Origin: an uncultured bacterium
GTDB taxonomy: Bacteria; Bacteroidota; Bacteroidia; Bacteroidales; JACABE01
Direction: 5' to 3'
NCBI GenBank assembly: GCA_903911455.1
Contig: CAIWDQ010000657.1
Span: 1-33,224 of the forward strand
Length of the DNA stretch: 33,224 bases
A model generated the notes under the pieces. The model made no database searches, was not told the DNA's origin, and saw only the letters and a program-made list of their open reading frames with translations. The stretch's first letter is position 1. Each line of letters opens with the position of its first letter. This document shows, one piece after another, positions 9,076 through 18,866 of this stretch. The translations under genes were made by a program, and so were the position numbers.

Positions 9076-9561
9076 ATGAACATGAAAAAAGTAATACTTA
9101 TAGTATTTGTATTAATAATTTTAGGAAATATTAAAACTAAAGCTCAAGGTTTTGATCAGGGAGTAATTACTGCCGGAGCAACAGTTGGACAATCGTATGG
9201 AACTTTAGTTAGAGTGAATGGTGAGTATGGTGTTACATCAAATATCGGACTGGGTATTGATTTGGGATACACTACACACGAACCTCGTTTTACTATTTAC
9301 ACTTTAAAAGGTTTCCTTCTTACCGGTAGTTATCACCTTTCTCCTCAGTCAAAATTTGATCCTTATGGTAAACTTGGCTTAGGTTATTTTGTTTGGAGTA
9401 ATGATAGCTTACCTCCTTTAGAAACAGCTACTCATAAAACAGGTTTTGGATTTAATGCCGAAGTAGGTGTTCGTTATTTCTTTACCGACAATTTTGCTTT
9501 ACATCTCTCTGCAGGTTATCCTTATTATTTTGGATTTGGATTTTCTTATAAGTTTAACTAG
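9076..9561 (+). CDS. Outer-membrane beta-barrel protein
   Basis: Signal peptide; alternating aromatic/Gly beta-strand pattern; C-terminus YPYYFGFGFSYKFN. Confidence 0.7.
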   Translation: MNMKKVILIVFVLIILGNIKTKAQGFDQGVITAGATVGQSYGTLVRVNGEYGVTSNIGLGIDLGYTTHEPRFTIYTLKGFLLTGSYHLSPQSKFDPYGKLGLGYFVWSNDSLPPLETATHKTGFGFNAEVGVRYFFTDNFALHLSAGYPYYFGFGFSYKFN

Positions 9562-9652
9562 AGTAATTGGGACTAAGGGATTGAAAATGCCTAAAGTTAT
9601 AAGAGAATTAAGAATTAAAAATTAAGAATTAAGAATAGAAGACAAATTAACT

Positions 9653-9686
9653 CCGTCATTGCGAGGAGGTACGACGAAGCAATCTC
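9653..9686. repeat. Interspersed palindromic-type repeat of the CGTCATTGCGAGG...GACGAAGCAATCTC kind
   Basis: ccgtcattgcgaggaggtacgacgaagcaatctc; near-identical motifs recur in unrelated bacterial genomes (recollection, not searched). Confidence 0.55.
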
Positions 9687-9701
9687 ATTCTATAATAAAA
9701 T

Positions 9702-9739
9702 AAAAAAGCTTCCATCAAATTAATGATGAAAGCTTTTTT
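9702..9739 (+). terminator. Intrinsic terminator downstream of the beta-barrel gene
   Basis: aaaaaagcttccatca-aattaa-tgatgaaagctttttt (one mismatch) followed by T. Confidence 0.75.
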
Positions 9740-9962
9740 TATTGCCTATTGCCTATTAATTTATTAAATCGCCAAATCACAATATCACAAAATCTCTTCC
9801 TATAGAAGGAGAGACTAAGAGATTAAGAATGTCTTTTAGATAAATTTAAACAATCTATTATTTAATAATATTTACTAGGTAAACTTATTCATCCTTTTAA
9901 ATTCATAAAAAGAAGCTAAATTATCATCAAAATAACTAAACAGCTATAAATTAGAGCTTAAT

Positions 9963-10276
9963 ATAAATGTCGAAGCCCTTTTCTGTCAGAGAAAAGGGCT
10001 TCGACATTTATTTATACCCATTTCTGATAGAGAAAAGGGCATCGACATTTATTTATACCCTTTTTTGATAGACACATTGGCATTCGACATATATCTTTGC
10101 CCATTTCTGTCGGAGAAAAGGGCTTCGACATTTATCTTAGTCCATTTCTGATAGACACAATGGCATTCGGCAAATATCTTTGCCCATTTCTGTCAGAGAA
10201 AAGGGCTTCGACAAATATCTTAGTCCATTTCTGATAGACACAATGGCATTCAACAAATATCTTTGCCCATTTCTCT
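9963..10276. repeat. Tandem array, ~41/42-bp units, ~8 copies, two alternating subtypes, each with internal dyad
   Basis: The anchor tttctg (tttttg in one copy, truncated in the last) starts at 9980, 10021, 10062, 10104, 10145, 10187, 10228, 10270, giving steps of 41, 41, 42, 41, 42, 41, 42. Confidence 0.9.
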
Positions 10277-10581
10277 ACATTATAAAAGTGTCCGATAAAT
10301 AATTATCATAATTTCTTTGATTGCTAAGTCTTGTTTTAATGTGTTTTGTGAATTCATTTGTAAAATAATTCTAATTTAGTTGATACAATTATCGGTGTTG
10401 TAATATTTAATTATTGGCTTTCTTTCATTATGCCTGACTATCGGCATGCAGGCATTAATTCTTTTATATTTTATCAATAATTAATTGTCTTTATCTAAGG
10501 CTTTTATAAACAAAGAAATTATTTTAACAAAATAAAATTAAAATATTTTAACTTCGCTATAATAAATGTTAAAATATACGT

Positions 10582-10589
10582 TACTTTTG
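10582..10589 (+). promoter_or_regulatory. Putative -7 box (TACTTTTG) upstream of the A2M gene
   Basis: TAnnTTTG match 77 nt upstream of the ATG in an AT-rich leader. Confidence 0.35.
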
Positions 10590-10665
10590 TTGAAAATTAA
10601 TTTTTCTTTAACAGATAATTTCAATTAATATGTTGCATTAACAATCAAAAAATCAAATCACAAAA

Positions 10666-13600
10666 ATGAAAAACAAAACAATTATTGCCAGCGCTATTGT
10701 TGGCGGCCTTTTATTATCAGTTCTGATAATTTTTGCTGTTACCGGACGTAAACATCATTTCATTAGAGTCAATCCTGCCTTTAAAGAGTATGTTCAGGCG
10801 TTTACTTCGGGCGTTGTATCTACCCACACAGGCATTAAAGTGCGCTTGAATCAGGATTTTGCCGATTCAGTTCTTTTTAATACAGCTATTGATAAGAAAT
10901 TATTTGATTTTGATCCAAACATAAAAGGAAAAGCTTATTGGATTGATAGCCGAACCATTGAATTTAAACCGGATAATCCTCTGCCTCCAAAAGAGTTTTA
11001 TAATGTTAAGTTTTATCTGTCTAAACTGATGAAAGTGCCCGATTCCCTTGCGGTGATGGAGTTTCAGTTTCAGACAATGCAACAGGATTTTGAATTGAAA
11101 GTTGATAATCATAAAGCATATAATAAAAATGATCGCACCAAAGAGAAATTATATGGCAGCATTTTAACTGCTGATGTAGCCGAAGAAAAAGATGTAGAGA
11201 AACTGCTTACTGCCGAACAGAATGGCAACAAACTTCATATTACCTGGACTCATGATGCCAAGAATCGTGTGCATTATTATTTGATTGATTCGGTTAAAAG
11301 GAGTAATACCACAAGTTATGTATCCTTATATTATGATGGCAAAGCTATTGATGTAAATAAAAGTGGTAAAAAAGATGTAGAGATACCTTCGTTGGGTACT
11401 TTTAAGCTTATGTATGTAAGAGTTGTAAATGATAATGAACAATATATTGCTGCATTCTTCTCTGATCCTTTACAGGAAAATCAAAACCTTGAAGGACTTA
11501 TTAAATATGCTAAGAATATGGATGTTCGTTATGCAATTGAGGATAATGAACTGAAAATATATCCGGCTAACAAAAGAGCAGGAAATACAACACTTGAAAT
11601 AGATCCGGGAATAAGAAATGATGCGGGACAGGTATTAGGTACAGGTGTTTCGGAAGCTGTAGAGATGGAAGAAGTAAAGCCTAATGTCAGGTTTCTTGGT
11701 AATGGGGTTATAATGCCTACTTCAAATGGAATGCTTCTGCCTTTTGAAGCTGTTAATCTGAAGGCTGTTGATGTAAAAGTTATAAAGATATACGAAAATA
11801 ATATCCTTCAATTCCTACAGGTTAATGATCTGGCAGGTTCGTCAGAGCTTGCAAGAGTTGGGCGTACTGTGTTAAAGAAGACTGTGTCGCTTACTAAGGT
11901 TGCTGATTATAATAAATGGAACAGGTTTTCTCTTGATCTCTCTGATCTTATCAAAGCAGAACCTGGAGCTATTTATCAGGTTAAATTAAGTTTTAAGAAA
12001 GATTATTCAACTTATAATTGCTCTGACTCAACAGGTATGAGCGAAAACGAAAATGAATATACAACCTGGAATGATGCCAACGAAAAGGAAGAAGATGGCT
12101 GGTATTACGAAAACAATTATTATGATTCTTATTATGATGAAGAAGGCTATTATGATTATGACTGGAGTCGTAGGGATGATCCTTGCAGCCGCACATATTA
12201 CAACAATAAGCATGTAACCCGTAATGTTTTAGCATCAGATCTTGGTATCGTAGCAAAGGCAGGTTCAATGGGAAATTATTATGTTTACGTAACAGATATC
12301 GTTACTACCAAACCTCAGGAAAGTGTAACACTGGAGTTTTATGATTTCCAGCAACAATTAATTCAAAGTGCAGTTACCAATGATGAAGGTAAAGCCGAAG
12401 TAAAGCTTAAAAGACGTCCTTTTGTAGTTGTTGCCAAGAAAGATAAGCAGCGTGGCTACCTTAAACTTATTGAAGGTTCTGCACTTTCGTTAAGTATGTT
12501 TGATGTAAGTGGTGATAAGATTCAGAAAGGTATTAAAGGTTTTATTTATGGTGAAAGAGGAGTCTGGCGTCCCGGTGATTCTCTTTATCTTACCTTTATT
12601 TTAGAAGATAAAGAAAAGATGCTCCCCGATAATCATCCTGTTACTTTTGATCTGACAAATCCTAACGGGCAAATAGTAAAGAGGATTGTTAGAACAACAT
12701 CTGTTAATGGTTTCTATGATTTCAGAACTTGTACCGACAGGGCTGCTCCAACAGGAAACTGGAAGGCTAAAGTAAGAGTTGGAGGTGTTGAGTTTGAAAA
12801 GAATATTAAGATAGAAACAGTGAAGCCAAACCGTTTAAAGATCAAGATTGGTTTTGGGCATGAATATATAGTTAAAGATGAAGGCACAAAAGGGAGTCTT
12901 GATGTAAGCTGGCTAACAGGCGCTATTGCTAAAAATCTTAAAGCAACAGTTAATCTTACTTTAATGAAGTCGGTTACTGAATTTAAAAAGTATCCCGGCT
13001 ATACTTTTGATAATCCTACGACAGGTTTCTCACCTGAAGTTATTAATATATTTAATGGCAAAGTAGATGAAAATGGCAAGGCTGTTATTACGCCTAATAT
13101 CAACATTACGCATGCTGCTCCCGGTATCCTTAAAGCAAACTTTGAAACTACAGTTTATGAGAATGGTGGTGATTTTAGTGTTGATCGTTTTACTATTCCT
13201 TATTTTCCTTTCAAGACATACGTAGGGCTTGCAATTCCTCAGATGAACAAGAATGACCGTATGTTATATACTGATAAAAAGTATACTGTAAGTTTGATAA
13301 ATCTTGATTATAATGGAAACATTGTTCCTAATAGTACTCTTAAAGTATATGTTTATAAATTGAATTGGAACTGGTGGTGGGATAATTCAGAGTCGGGTTC
13401 TCAAGCTGACTTTATATCTACATCATATCATCAGATTGTAGATTCAATGACAGTAAGAACTACGGGAGGAAGAGGGACCTATAACTTTACTGCTAATCAT
13501 GATAATTGGGGACGTTATTTAATTAAAGTCATTGATGAGAAATCAGGACATGCTTCAGGTAAGATTATTTATGTTGACTGGTATGGTTATTACCGAAATT

Positions 13601-16311
13601 CTAATGGAGATAAATCTTCTGCTGCAATGCTTACTTTTAGTGCCGATAAAGAGAAATATAATGTAGGTGAAAAGGCTAAAGTTACTGTTCCTACATCAGC
13701 AGGTGGAAGGATTTTATTAACACTTGAAACAGGAACTAAAGTTTTAAAATCAATCTGGATACCTACTACTGCAACTAAAACTGAATTTACATTTGATATT
13801 ACTGCCGACATGGCTCCAAACTGTTATGCTTATTGCACGCTGATACAACCGCATTCGCAAGCAGTAAATGATTTACCAATCCGGCTTTATGGAGTAATCC
13901 CGATTATGGTGGAAGACCCTAATACTCATCTTAAGCCTAAGATAATTATGAAAGATGTGTTGGAGCCTGAGAAGCTGGCAAGCATCACTGTAAAAGAGGA
14001 AAAAGGAAGGCCAATGACCTATACTCTTGCTATTGTTGATGAAGGTTTGCTTGACTTAACAAGATTTAAAACTCCTGATCCTTGGTTGTCTTTCTATGCA
14101 AGGGAAGCTCTGGGTGTAAAGACCTGGGATCTTTTTGATATAGTGATGGGTGCTTATTCAAGTGAGTTATCGCGTATATTAAGTATAGGTGGTGATGGTG
14201 ATGGAAAGCTTAAAGGTAGTCTTAAAGCCAATCGTTTTAAACCTATGGTTAAGTTCCTCGGACCATTTAATTTGAAAGGTGGCGAAACGAAAACACATAC
14301 CTTCATGATGCCACAGTATATAGGCTCTGTAAGGGTAATGGTTGTAGCAGGAGATCAGGGGAAATATGGTTGTGCTGAGAAAGCTGTTGCTGTAAGGAAA
14401 CCTTTAATGGTATTAGGGACATTGCCTAGAGTTGTAGGCCCCGGAGAAACCGTTAAACTGCCTGTAAGTGTGTTTGCGATGGAGAAATTTGTGAAGAATG
14501 TAAGTGTTAAGATAGTTGCAGATAACATGCTTACAGTTTCGGGTAATACTACTCAGAAACTAACCTTCAATCGTCCCGGTGATGACATAGTTAACTTTGA
14601 ATTAAAGGTAAAAGATGTAATGGGAGTCGGTAAGATAAAGATCATTGCTACTAGTGGAACTCTTACTGCCGTTCATGATCTGGAGATAGACATCCGTAAT
14701 CCTAACCCAAGAATGACTGATGTAATAGAATCAACCGTTCAACCTGGTAAGACTTATAATGCTACTTATAAATTAACAGGTATGTCGGGTACTAATAAAG
14801 GTGTCATTGAAATATCATCAATCCCTTCATTAAACTTAGAAAAGAGGCTTAGTTATCTGATAGATTATCCTCATGGTTGTATTGAGCAGACTACTTCTTC
14901 GGTATTTCCACAGTTATATTTAAGTGATATTATTGATTTATCACAAAGTTATAAAGCTAAAATAAATCAGAACATAACTGCTGCCATTCAACGTTTAAAA
15001 TCATTCCAGACATCTAATGGAGGTTTGAGTTACTGGCCCGGTGAACAGTATTCTGATGATTGGGGAAGTAATTATGCAGGGCATTTTATGCTTGAAGCTG
15101 AAATGAAAGGTTATGCTTTGCCTGTTGGCTTTATGACTAACTGGAAGAAGTTCCAGAAACAAAAAGCTATTTCATGGACTTACAACTCATCTTACTATAA
15201 TAATGATTTGATACAAGCCTATCGTTTATATACTCTGGCTCTTGCTAAAGCTCCTGAGATGGGTGCGATGAACAAGTTATTTGAATACAATGGACTTTCT
15301 CTTGCCGCAAGATGGAGGTTAGCTGCTGCTTATCAATTGGCAGGTAAGCCTGAGATTGCAAAGAAGTTAATTACTAATTTGCCTACTTATATTAAACCTT
15401 ATCGTGAAATGTGGTATACCTATGGTTCGGATGTGAGGGATAAAGCGATGATCATTGAAACTTTCTGCCAGATGAATATGCGCACAAATGCTGCTCCTTT
15501 GATTAATGAACTATCAGCTCAGATGTGTAAAGAAGAATGGATGAGTACGCAGACTACAGCTTATTGTTTGCTGGCTGTGAGTAAATATATAGGAAATACA
15601 TCCGGTAAGGGTATTAATATTTCTTATAAGATTGACAATGGACAGTTGGTTCCTCTGCAAAGTACTAAGTCTATTGCTAAAGCTGATCTTGGTATTAAAG
15701 CTAATGTTACTAAAGGCAATGTTCAGATCATAAATAATGGTAAGAATTTACTTTACGTGAGGGTGATTACAAGTGGAATACCTTTGGCAGGAGATAAAAC
15801 AGCATCACAGTATAACCTTCGTATGAGTATTGATTATAAATCAATGGCTGGAGCTAAAATAGATCCTAAGAAATTAGAACAGGGTACAAACTTCATGGTA
15901 GAAGTTACTGTTGAGAATCCTGGTATGAGAGGTATATATAAGGAGATGGCATTAACGCAGATATTCCCTTCAGGGTGGGAGATATTCAATACCCGCATGA
16001 GTGATTTTGCTAAGGTAAGTACCGAAGCCAAGTCAAAGGAAGAAGGTGATGAGGAAGAAGATAACTATGGCAGAAGGCGAAGAGCTTCTAAACCGGTTAA
16101 TATCTTCACATATCAGGATGTAAGAGACGACAGGGTGTTTACTTACTTTGATCTGGATCCACATCAGTCAAAAACATTTAAGATAATGCTCAACTCAAGT
16201 TACCTCGGTAAATTCTATTTACCTACTGTTTATTGTGAGGCAATGTATGATAATACCATCAATGCAAGAATACCAGGAACATGGGTAGAAGTGGTTTCTT
16301 CAAGCAAATAA
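10666..16311 (+). CDS. Bacterial alpha-2-macroglobulin family protein, thioester type, N-terminal membrane anchor
   Basis: 1881 aa with N-terminal TM segment; GVWRPGDSLYLTFIL MG motif; thioester CIEQ in DYPHGCIEQTTSSVFPQ (codons 14878-14889); followed by pbpC as in other bacteria. Confidence 0.93.
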   Translation: MKNKTIIASAIVGGLLLSVLIIFAVTGRKHHFIRVNPAFKEYVQAFTSGVVSTHTGIKVRLNQDFADSVLFNTAIDKKLFDFDPNIKGKAYWIDSRTIEFKPDNPLPPKEFYNVKFYLSKLMKVPDSLAVMEFQFQTMQQDFELKVDNHKAYNKNDRTKEKLYGSILTADVAEEKDVEKLLTAEQNGNKLHITWTHDAKNRVHYYLIDSVKRSNTTSYVSLYYDGKAIDVNKSGKKDVEIPSLGTFKLMYVRVVNDNEQYIAAFFSDPLQENQNLEGLIKYAKNMDVRYAIEDNELKIYPANKRAGNTTLEIDPGIRNDAGQVLGTGVSEAVEMEEVKPNVRFLGNGVIMPTSNGMLLPFEAVNLKAVDVKVIKIYENNILQFLQVNDLAGSSELARVGRTVLKKTVSLTKVADYNKWNRFSLDLSDLIKAEPGAIYQVKLSFKKDYSTYNCSDSTGMSENENEYTTWNDANEKEEDGWYYENNYYDSYYDEEGYYDYDWSRRDDPCSRTYYNNKHVTRNVLASDLGIVAKAGSMGNYYVYVTDIVTTKPQESVTLEFYDFQQQLIQSAVTNDEGKAEVKLKRRPFVVVAKKDKQRGYLKLIEGSALSLSMFDVSGDKIQKGIKGFIYGERGVWRPGDSLYLTFILEDKEKMLPDNHPVTFDLTNPNGQIVKRIVRTTSVNGFYDFRTCTDRAAPTGNWKAKVRVGGVEFEKNIKIETVKPNRLKIKIGFGHEYIVKDEGTKGSLDVSWLTGAIAKNLKATVNLTLMKSVTEFKKYPGYTFDNPTTGFSPEVINIFNGKVDENGKAVITPNINITHAAPGILKANFETTVYENGGDFSVDRFTIPYFPFKTYVGLAIPQMNKNDRMLYTDKKYTVSLINLDYNGNIVPNSTLKVYVYKLNWNWWWDNSESGSQADFISTSYHQIVDSMTVRTTGGRGTYNFTANHDNWGRYLIKVIDEKSGHASGKIIYVDWYGYYRNSNGDKSSAAMLTFSADKEKYNVGEKAKVTVPTSAGGRILLTLETGTKVLKSIWIPTTATKTEFTFDITADMAPNCYAYCTLIQPHSQAVNDLPIRLYGVIPIMVEDPNTHLKPKIIMKDVLEPEKLASITVKEEKGRPMTYTLAIVDEGLLDLTRFKTPDPWLSFYAREALGVKTWDLFDIVMGAYSSELSRILSIGGDGDGKLKGSLKANRFKPMVKFLGPFNLKGGETKTHTFMMPQYIGSVRVMVVAGDQGKYGCAEKAVAVRKPLMVLGTLPRVVGPGETVKLPVSVFAMEKFVKNVSVKIVADNMLTVSGNTTQKLTFNRPGDDIVNFELKVKDVMGVGKIKIIATSGTLTAVHDLEIDIRNPNPRMTDVIESTVQPGKTYNATYKLTGMSGTNKGVIEISSIPSLNLEKRLSYLIDYPHGCIEQTTSSVFPQLYLSDIIDLSQSYKAKINQNITAAIQRLKSFQTSNGGLSYWPGEQYSDDWGSNYAGHFMLEAEMKGYALPVGFMTNWKKFQKQKAISWTYNSSYYNNDLIQAYRLYTLALAKAPEMGAMNKLFEYNGLSLAARWRLAAAYQLAGKPEIAKKLITNLPTYIKPYREMWYTYGSDVRDKAMIIETFCQMNMRTNAAPLINELSAQMCKEEWMSTQTTAYCLLAVSKYIGNTSGKGINISYKIDNGQLVPLQSTKSIAKADLGIKANVTKGNVQIINNGKNLLYVRVITSGIPLAGDKTASQYNLRMSIDYKSMAGAKIDPKKLEQGTNFMVEVTVENPGMRGIYKEMALTQIFPSGWEIFNTRMSDFAKVSTEAKSKEEGDEEEDNYGRRRRASKPVNIFTYQDVRDDRVFTYFDLDPHQSKTFKIMLNSSYLGKFYLPTVYCEAMYDNTINARIPGTWVEVVSSSK

Positions 16312-18722
16312 AGAACTCTATAAATTTTATTCCCCCGAAATGGTTTAAAACCATTTCGGGGAGAGTAAAAAAGAAACACATCTGGCTTGCTTTCTTCTTA
16401 TTGATCTTTCTGCTCTTCTGGTTCTCGCTTCCCAGGCCTTTGTTCAGCGATCCTGATTCAACAGTTTTACTTGATAAAGATTATCATTTGTTAGGGGCTA
16501 AAATATCTGGAGATGGTCAATGGAGGTTTCCTCAATCAAACAAAGTTCCTGATAAGTTTAAGAAAGCCATCGTGCATTTCGAGGACAGGTATTTCAACTA
16601 TCATCCTGGCTTTAATCCCTACTCAATGGGGAGAGCCGTTTATCTAAACTTTAAAAAGAAGAAGATTGTAAGTGGTGGTAGTACTATCACAATGCAAGTA
16701 ATTCGTCTAGTGAGGAAGAATAAAGAGCGTACCTTCGTTGAGAAGTTTATAGAATTAGTAATGGCATTGAGGATGGAACTTACTTATACCAAGAGTGAGA
16801 TCCTAGAATTGTATGCTTCTCATGCTCCTTTTGGCAGTAATGTCGTTGGATTGGATGCTGCTGCATGGAGATATTTCGGAGTAAGTGCCGACAATCTTTC
16901 GTGGGCTGAGATATCTACGCTTGCAGTTTTGCCTAACAGTCCTGCTTTGATTTATCCCGGGAAAAATCATAATAAGCTTCTGCGAAAGCGAAATCAACTC
17001 TTAGATAAGCTTTACCGACATGGTGTTATAGAAAAGATGACTTGTGAATTATCAAAGAATGAGCCTTTGCCTCTAAAACCTTATCCTCTGCCACAGACTG
17101 CTCCTCATCTATTAGAAAGAGCCATTGCCGAAGGTAAAGGTGGTCAGAATATACATACAACTCTTGATGATGAGTTGCAAGTTAAGGTTAATGAAATTGT
17201 ATCTGTTCACAACAGAGAATTAAAGGCTAATGAGGTTCATAATGTGGCTGCTTTGGTGCTTGAAGTAAGTACTGGAAATGTGCTTGCTTATGTTGGCAAT
17301 GCTTCTGCAATTGATAAAACGGATCATGGGAATGATGTGGATGTTATTACTGCTCCGCGAAGTACGGGTAGTATTCTTAAGCCTTATTTATTCGCATCCA
17401 TGCTTAATGATGGCTTGTTGATACCTACTTCGCTTGTCCCTGATGTTCCTATGCAGATAGGTGGTTTTGTTCCCGAAAATTATAGTCTTACTTATGATGG
17501 TGCTGTTCCTGCAAAGAGGGCACTTTCGCGCTCGCTAAACATACCTGCCGTGAAGATGCTTCAAAGCTATGGCACCGAACAATTCTACAATCAGTTGAAG
17601 AAAATAGGTATGACTACGCTAAGTAAATCATCCGTGCATTATGGTTTGTCGTTGATTCTTGGAGGAGCTGAGGCTAAGCTCTGGGATCTGGCCGGAATAT
17701 ATGCTTCTATGGGGCGAACGCTTAATCATTATTATGAATATAATGGCAAGTATGACAAGGGAGATTTTCATCCTCCAATGTATTTATTTAATGATAAACC
17801 AGCAAAGAAAGCTAATCCTGTTGATAAGACTTCGTGGATGGATGCTGCTTCTATCTGGCTTACTTTTGAGGCAATGGTAGAAGTCTCGCGTCCTGATGAG
17901 GAACAGCAGTGGCAACAGTTTTCTTCTTCATCAAAGATAGCATGGAAAACGGGTACTAGTTTTGGGGGTCGTGATGCTTGGTCAATTGGTGTTACGCCTG
18001 ATTATGTGGTAGCTGTTTGGGTTGGCAATGCATCCGGTGAAGGTCGTCCTGCTCTTTCGGGGATTGGTAGTGCTGCACCTGTGTTGTTTGACATCTTTAA
18101 AGTTTTGCAACCTCAGGGTTGGTTTAAGATGCCTGAAGACGAAATGGTAGAGATACCGGTTTGTCATTATAGTGGCTTCAGAGCTTCTTCTTTATGCGAT
18201 ATGGTTGATACAGTCTGGATACAAAAGAAGGGATTGAAGTCTGCGGTTTGTCCTTATCACCAGATGGTGCATCTTGATAAGACTGAGACCTGGCAGGTTA
18301 ATTCCAATTGCGAATCTCCTGATAATATGGTGCACAAAGCATGGTTTATATTGCCTCCCGTTATGGAATGGTATTTCAAGGCAAGGAATCCTTTTTACAA
18401 GACGCTTCCTCCTTTCCGTAAAGATTGCATGCCTGCAAATGAAACCCGATCAATGGAAATGATTTATCCTTTGCATAACAGTAGAATATATATTCCTGTT
18501 GACCTTGATGGGAAGCCCGGAAGTGCTATCTTTAAAGTTGCTCACCGAAATCCACAGGCAGTTATTTACTGGCATATTGATGATAAGTTTGTAGGCACCA
18601 CAATACAATACCATCAGATGGCAATAAGTCCCGATAAAGGAAATCATAAACTAACTTTGGTTGATGATAAAGGGGAGACACTTATTGTGAAATTTGAGAT
18701 TGCTACTAAAGACAAAAAATGA
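16281..18722 (+). CDS. pbpC: Penicillin-binding protein 1C (transglycosylase/transpeptidase)
   Basis: GT51 motifs (FEDRYFNYHPG, GGSTITMQVIRL), transpeptidase segment (RSTGSILKP, KTGTSFGGRDAWSIG), C-terminal BiPBP-like tail; overlaps the A2M gene by 31 bp. Confidence 0.93.
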   Translation: MGRSGFFKQIKNSINFIPPKWFKTISGRVKKKHIWLAFFLLIFLLFWFSLPRPLFSDPDSTVLLDKDYHLLGAKISGDGQWRFPQSNKVPDKFKKAIVHFEDRYFNYHPGFNPYSMGRAVYLNFKKKKIVSGGSTITMQVIRLVRKNKERTFVEKFIELVMALRMELTYTKSEILELYASHAPFGSNVVGLDAAAWRYFGVSADNLSWAEISTLAVLPNSPALIYPGKNHNKLLRKRNQLLDKLYRHGVIEKMTCELSKNEPLPLKPYPLPQTAPHLLERAIAEGKGGQNIHTTLDDELQVKVNEIVSVHNRELKANEVHNVAALVLEVSTGNVLAYVGNASAIDKTDHGNDVDVITAPRSTGSILKPYLFASMLNDGLLIPTSLVPDVPMQIGGFVPENYSLTYDGAVPAKRALSRSLNIPAVKMLQSYGTEQFYNQLKKIGMTTLSKSSVHYGLSLILGGAEAKLWDLAGIYASMGRTLNHYYEYNGKYDKGDFHPPMYLFNDKPAKKANPVDKTSWMDAASIWLTFEAMVEVSRPDEEQQWQQFSSSSKIAWKTGTSFGGRDAWSIGVTPDYVVAVWVGNASGEGRPALSGIGSAAPVLFDIFKVLQPQGWFKMPEDEMVEIPVCHYSGFRASSLCDMVDTVWIQKKGLKSAVCPYHQMVHLDKTETWQVNSNCESPDNMVHKAWFILPPVMEWYFKARNPFYKTLPPFRKDCMPANETRSMEMIYPLHNSRIYIPVDLDGKPGSAIFKVAHRNPQAVIYWHIDDKFVGTTIQYHQMAISPDKGNHKLTLVDDKGETLIVKFEIATKDKK
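16333..16361 (+). other. Perfect 14-bp inverted repeat (hairpin) at the A2M/pbpC junction, inside the pbpC 5' coding region
   Basis: ccccgaaatggttt-a-aaaccatttcgggg, 21 nt after the A2M stop codon. Confidence 0.85.
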
Positions 18723-18839
18723 TGTAGCTACATTATTTCTCTAATTATTTTTCATATTGATAATCATACCATTTCTTTTGTTTATTAATTTTTAACAAAA
18801 ACAAAAGTGATATTTAAGCGTTTTATTATTTAATTAATT

Positions 18840-18847
18840 TATCTTTG
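18840..18847 (+). promoter_or_regulatory. Putative -7 box (TATCTTTG) upstream of the DUF6132 operon
   Basis: TAnnTTTG match about 20 nt upstream of the ATG at 18867. Confidence 0.45.
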
Positions 18848-18866
18848 CAAAATAAATAAAAACAAT

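Noticed and set aside
9601-9640. aattaagaattaag low-complexity repeats
   Set aside because: Common intergenic filler in AT-rich Bacteroidetes genomes; not informative here.
9963-10276. CRISPR array
   Set aside because: Units are directly abutting with no unique spacers; no cas genes in the window.
10433-10456. Imperfect palindrome tgcctgactatcggcatgcaggca
   Set aside because: Probably a degenerate GCCTGC-type interspersed repeat; too decayed to call alone.
11993-12268. Minus-strand His/Asn-rich ORFs (91 and 61 aa) within the A2M gene
   Set aside because: Shadow ORFs created by the Tyr/Asp/Glu-rich codons of the A2M insert.
18722-18733. 12-bp palindrome atgtagctacat at the pbpC stop
   Set aside because: Short and isolated; no second copy or associated motif noticed.
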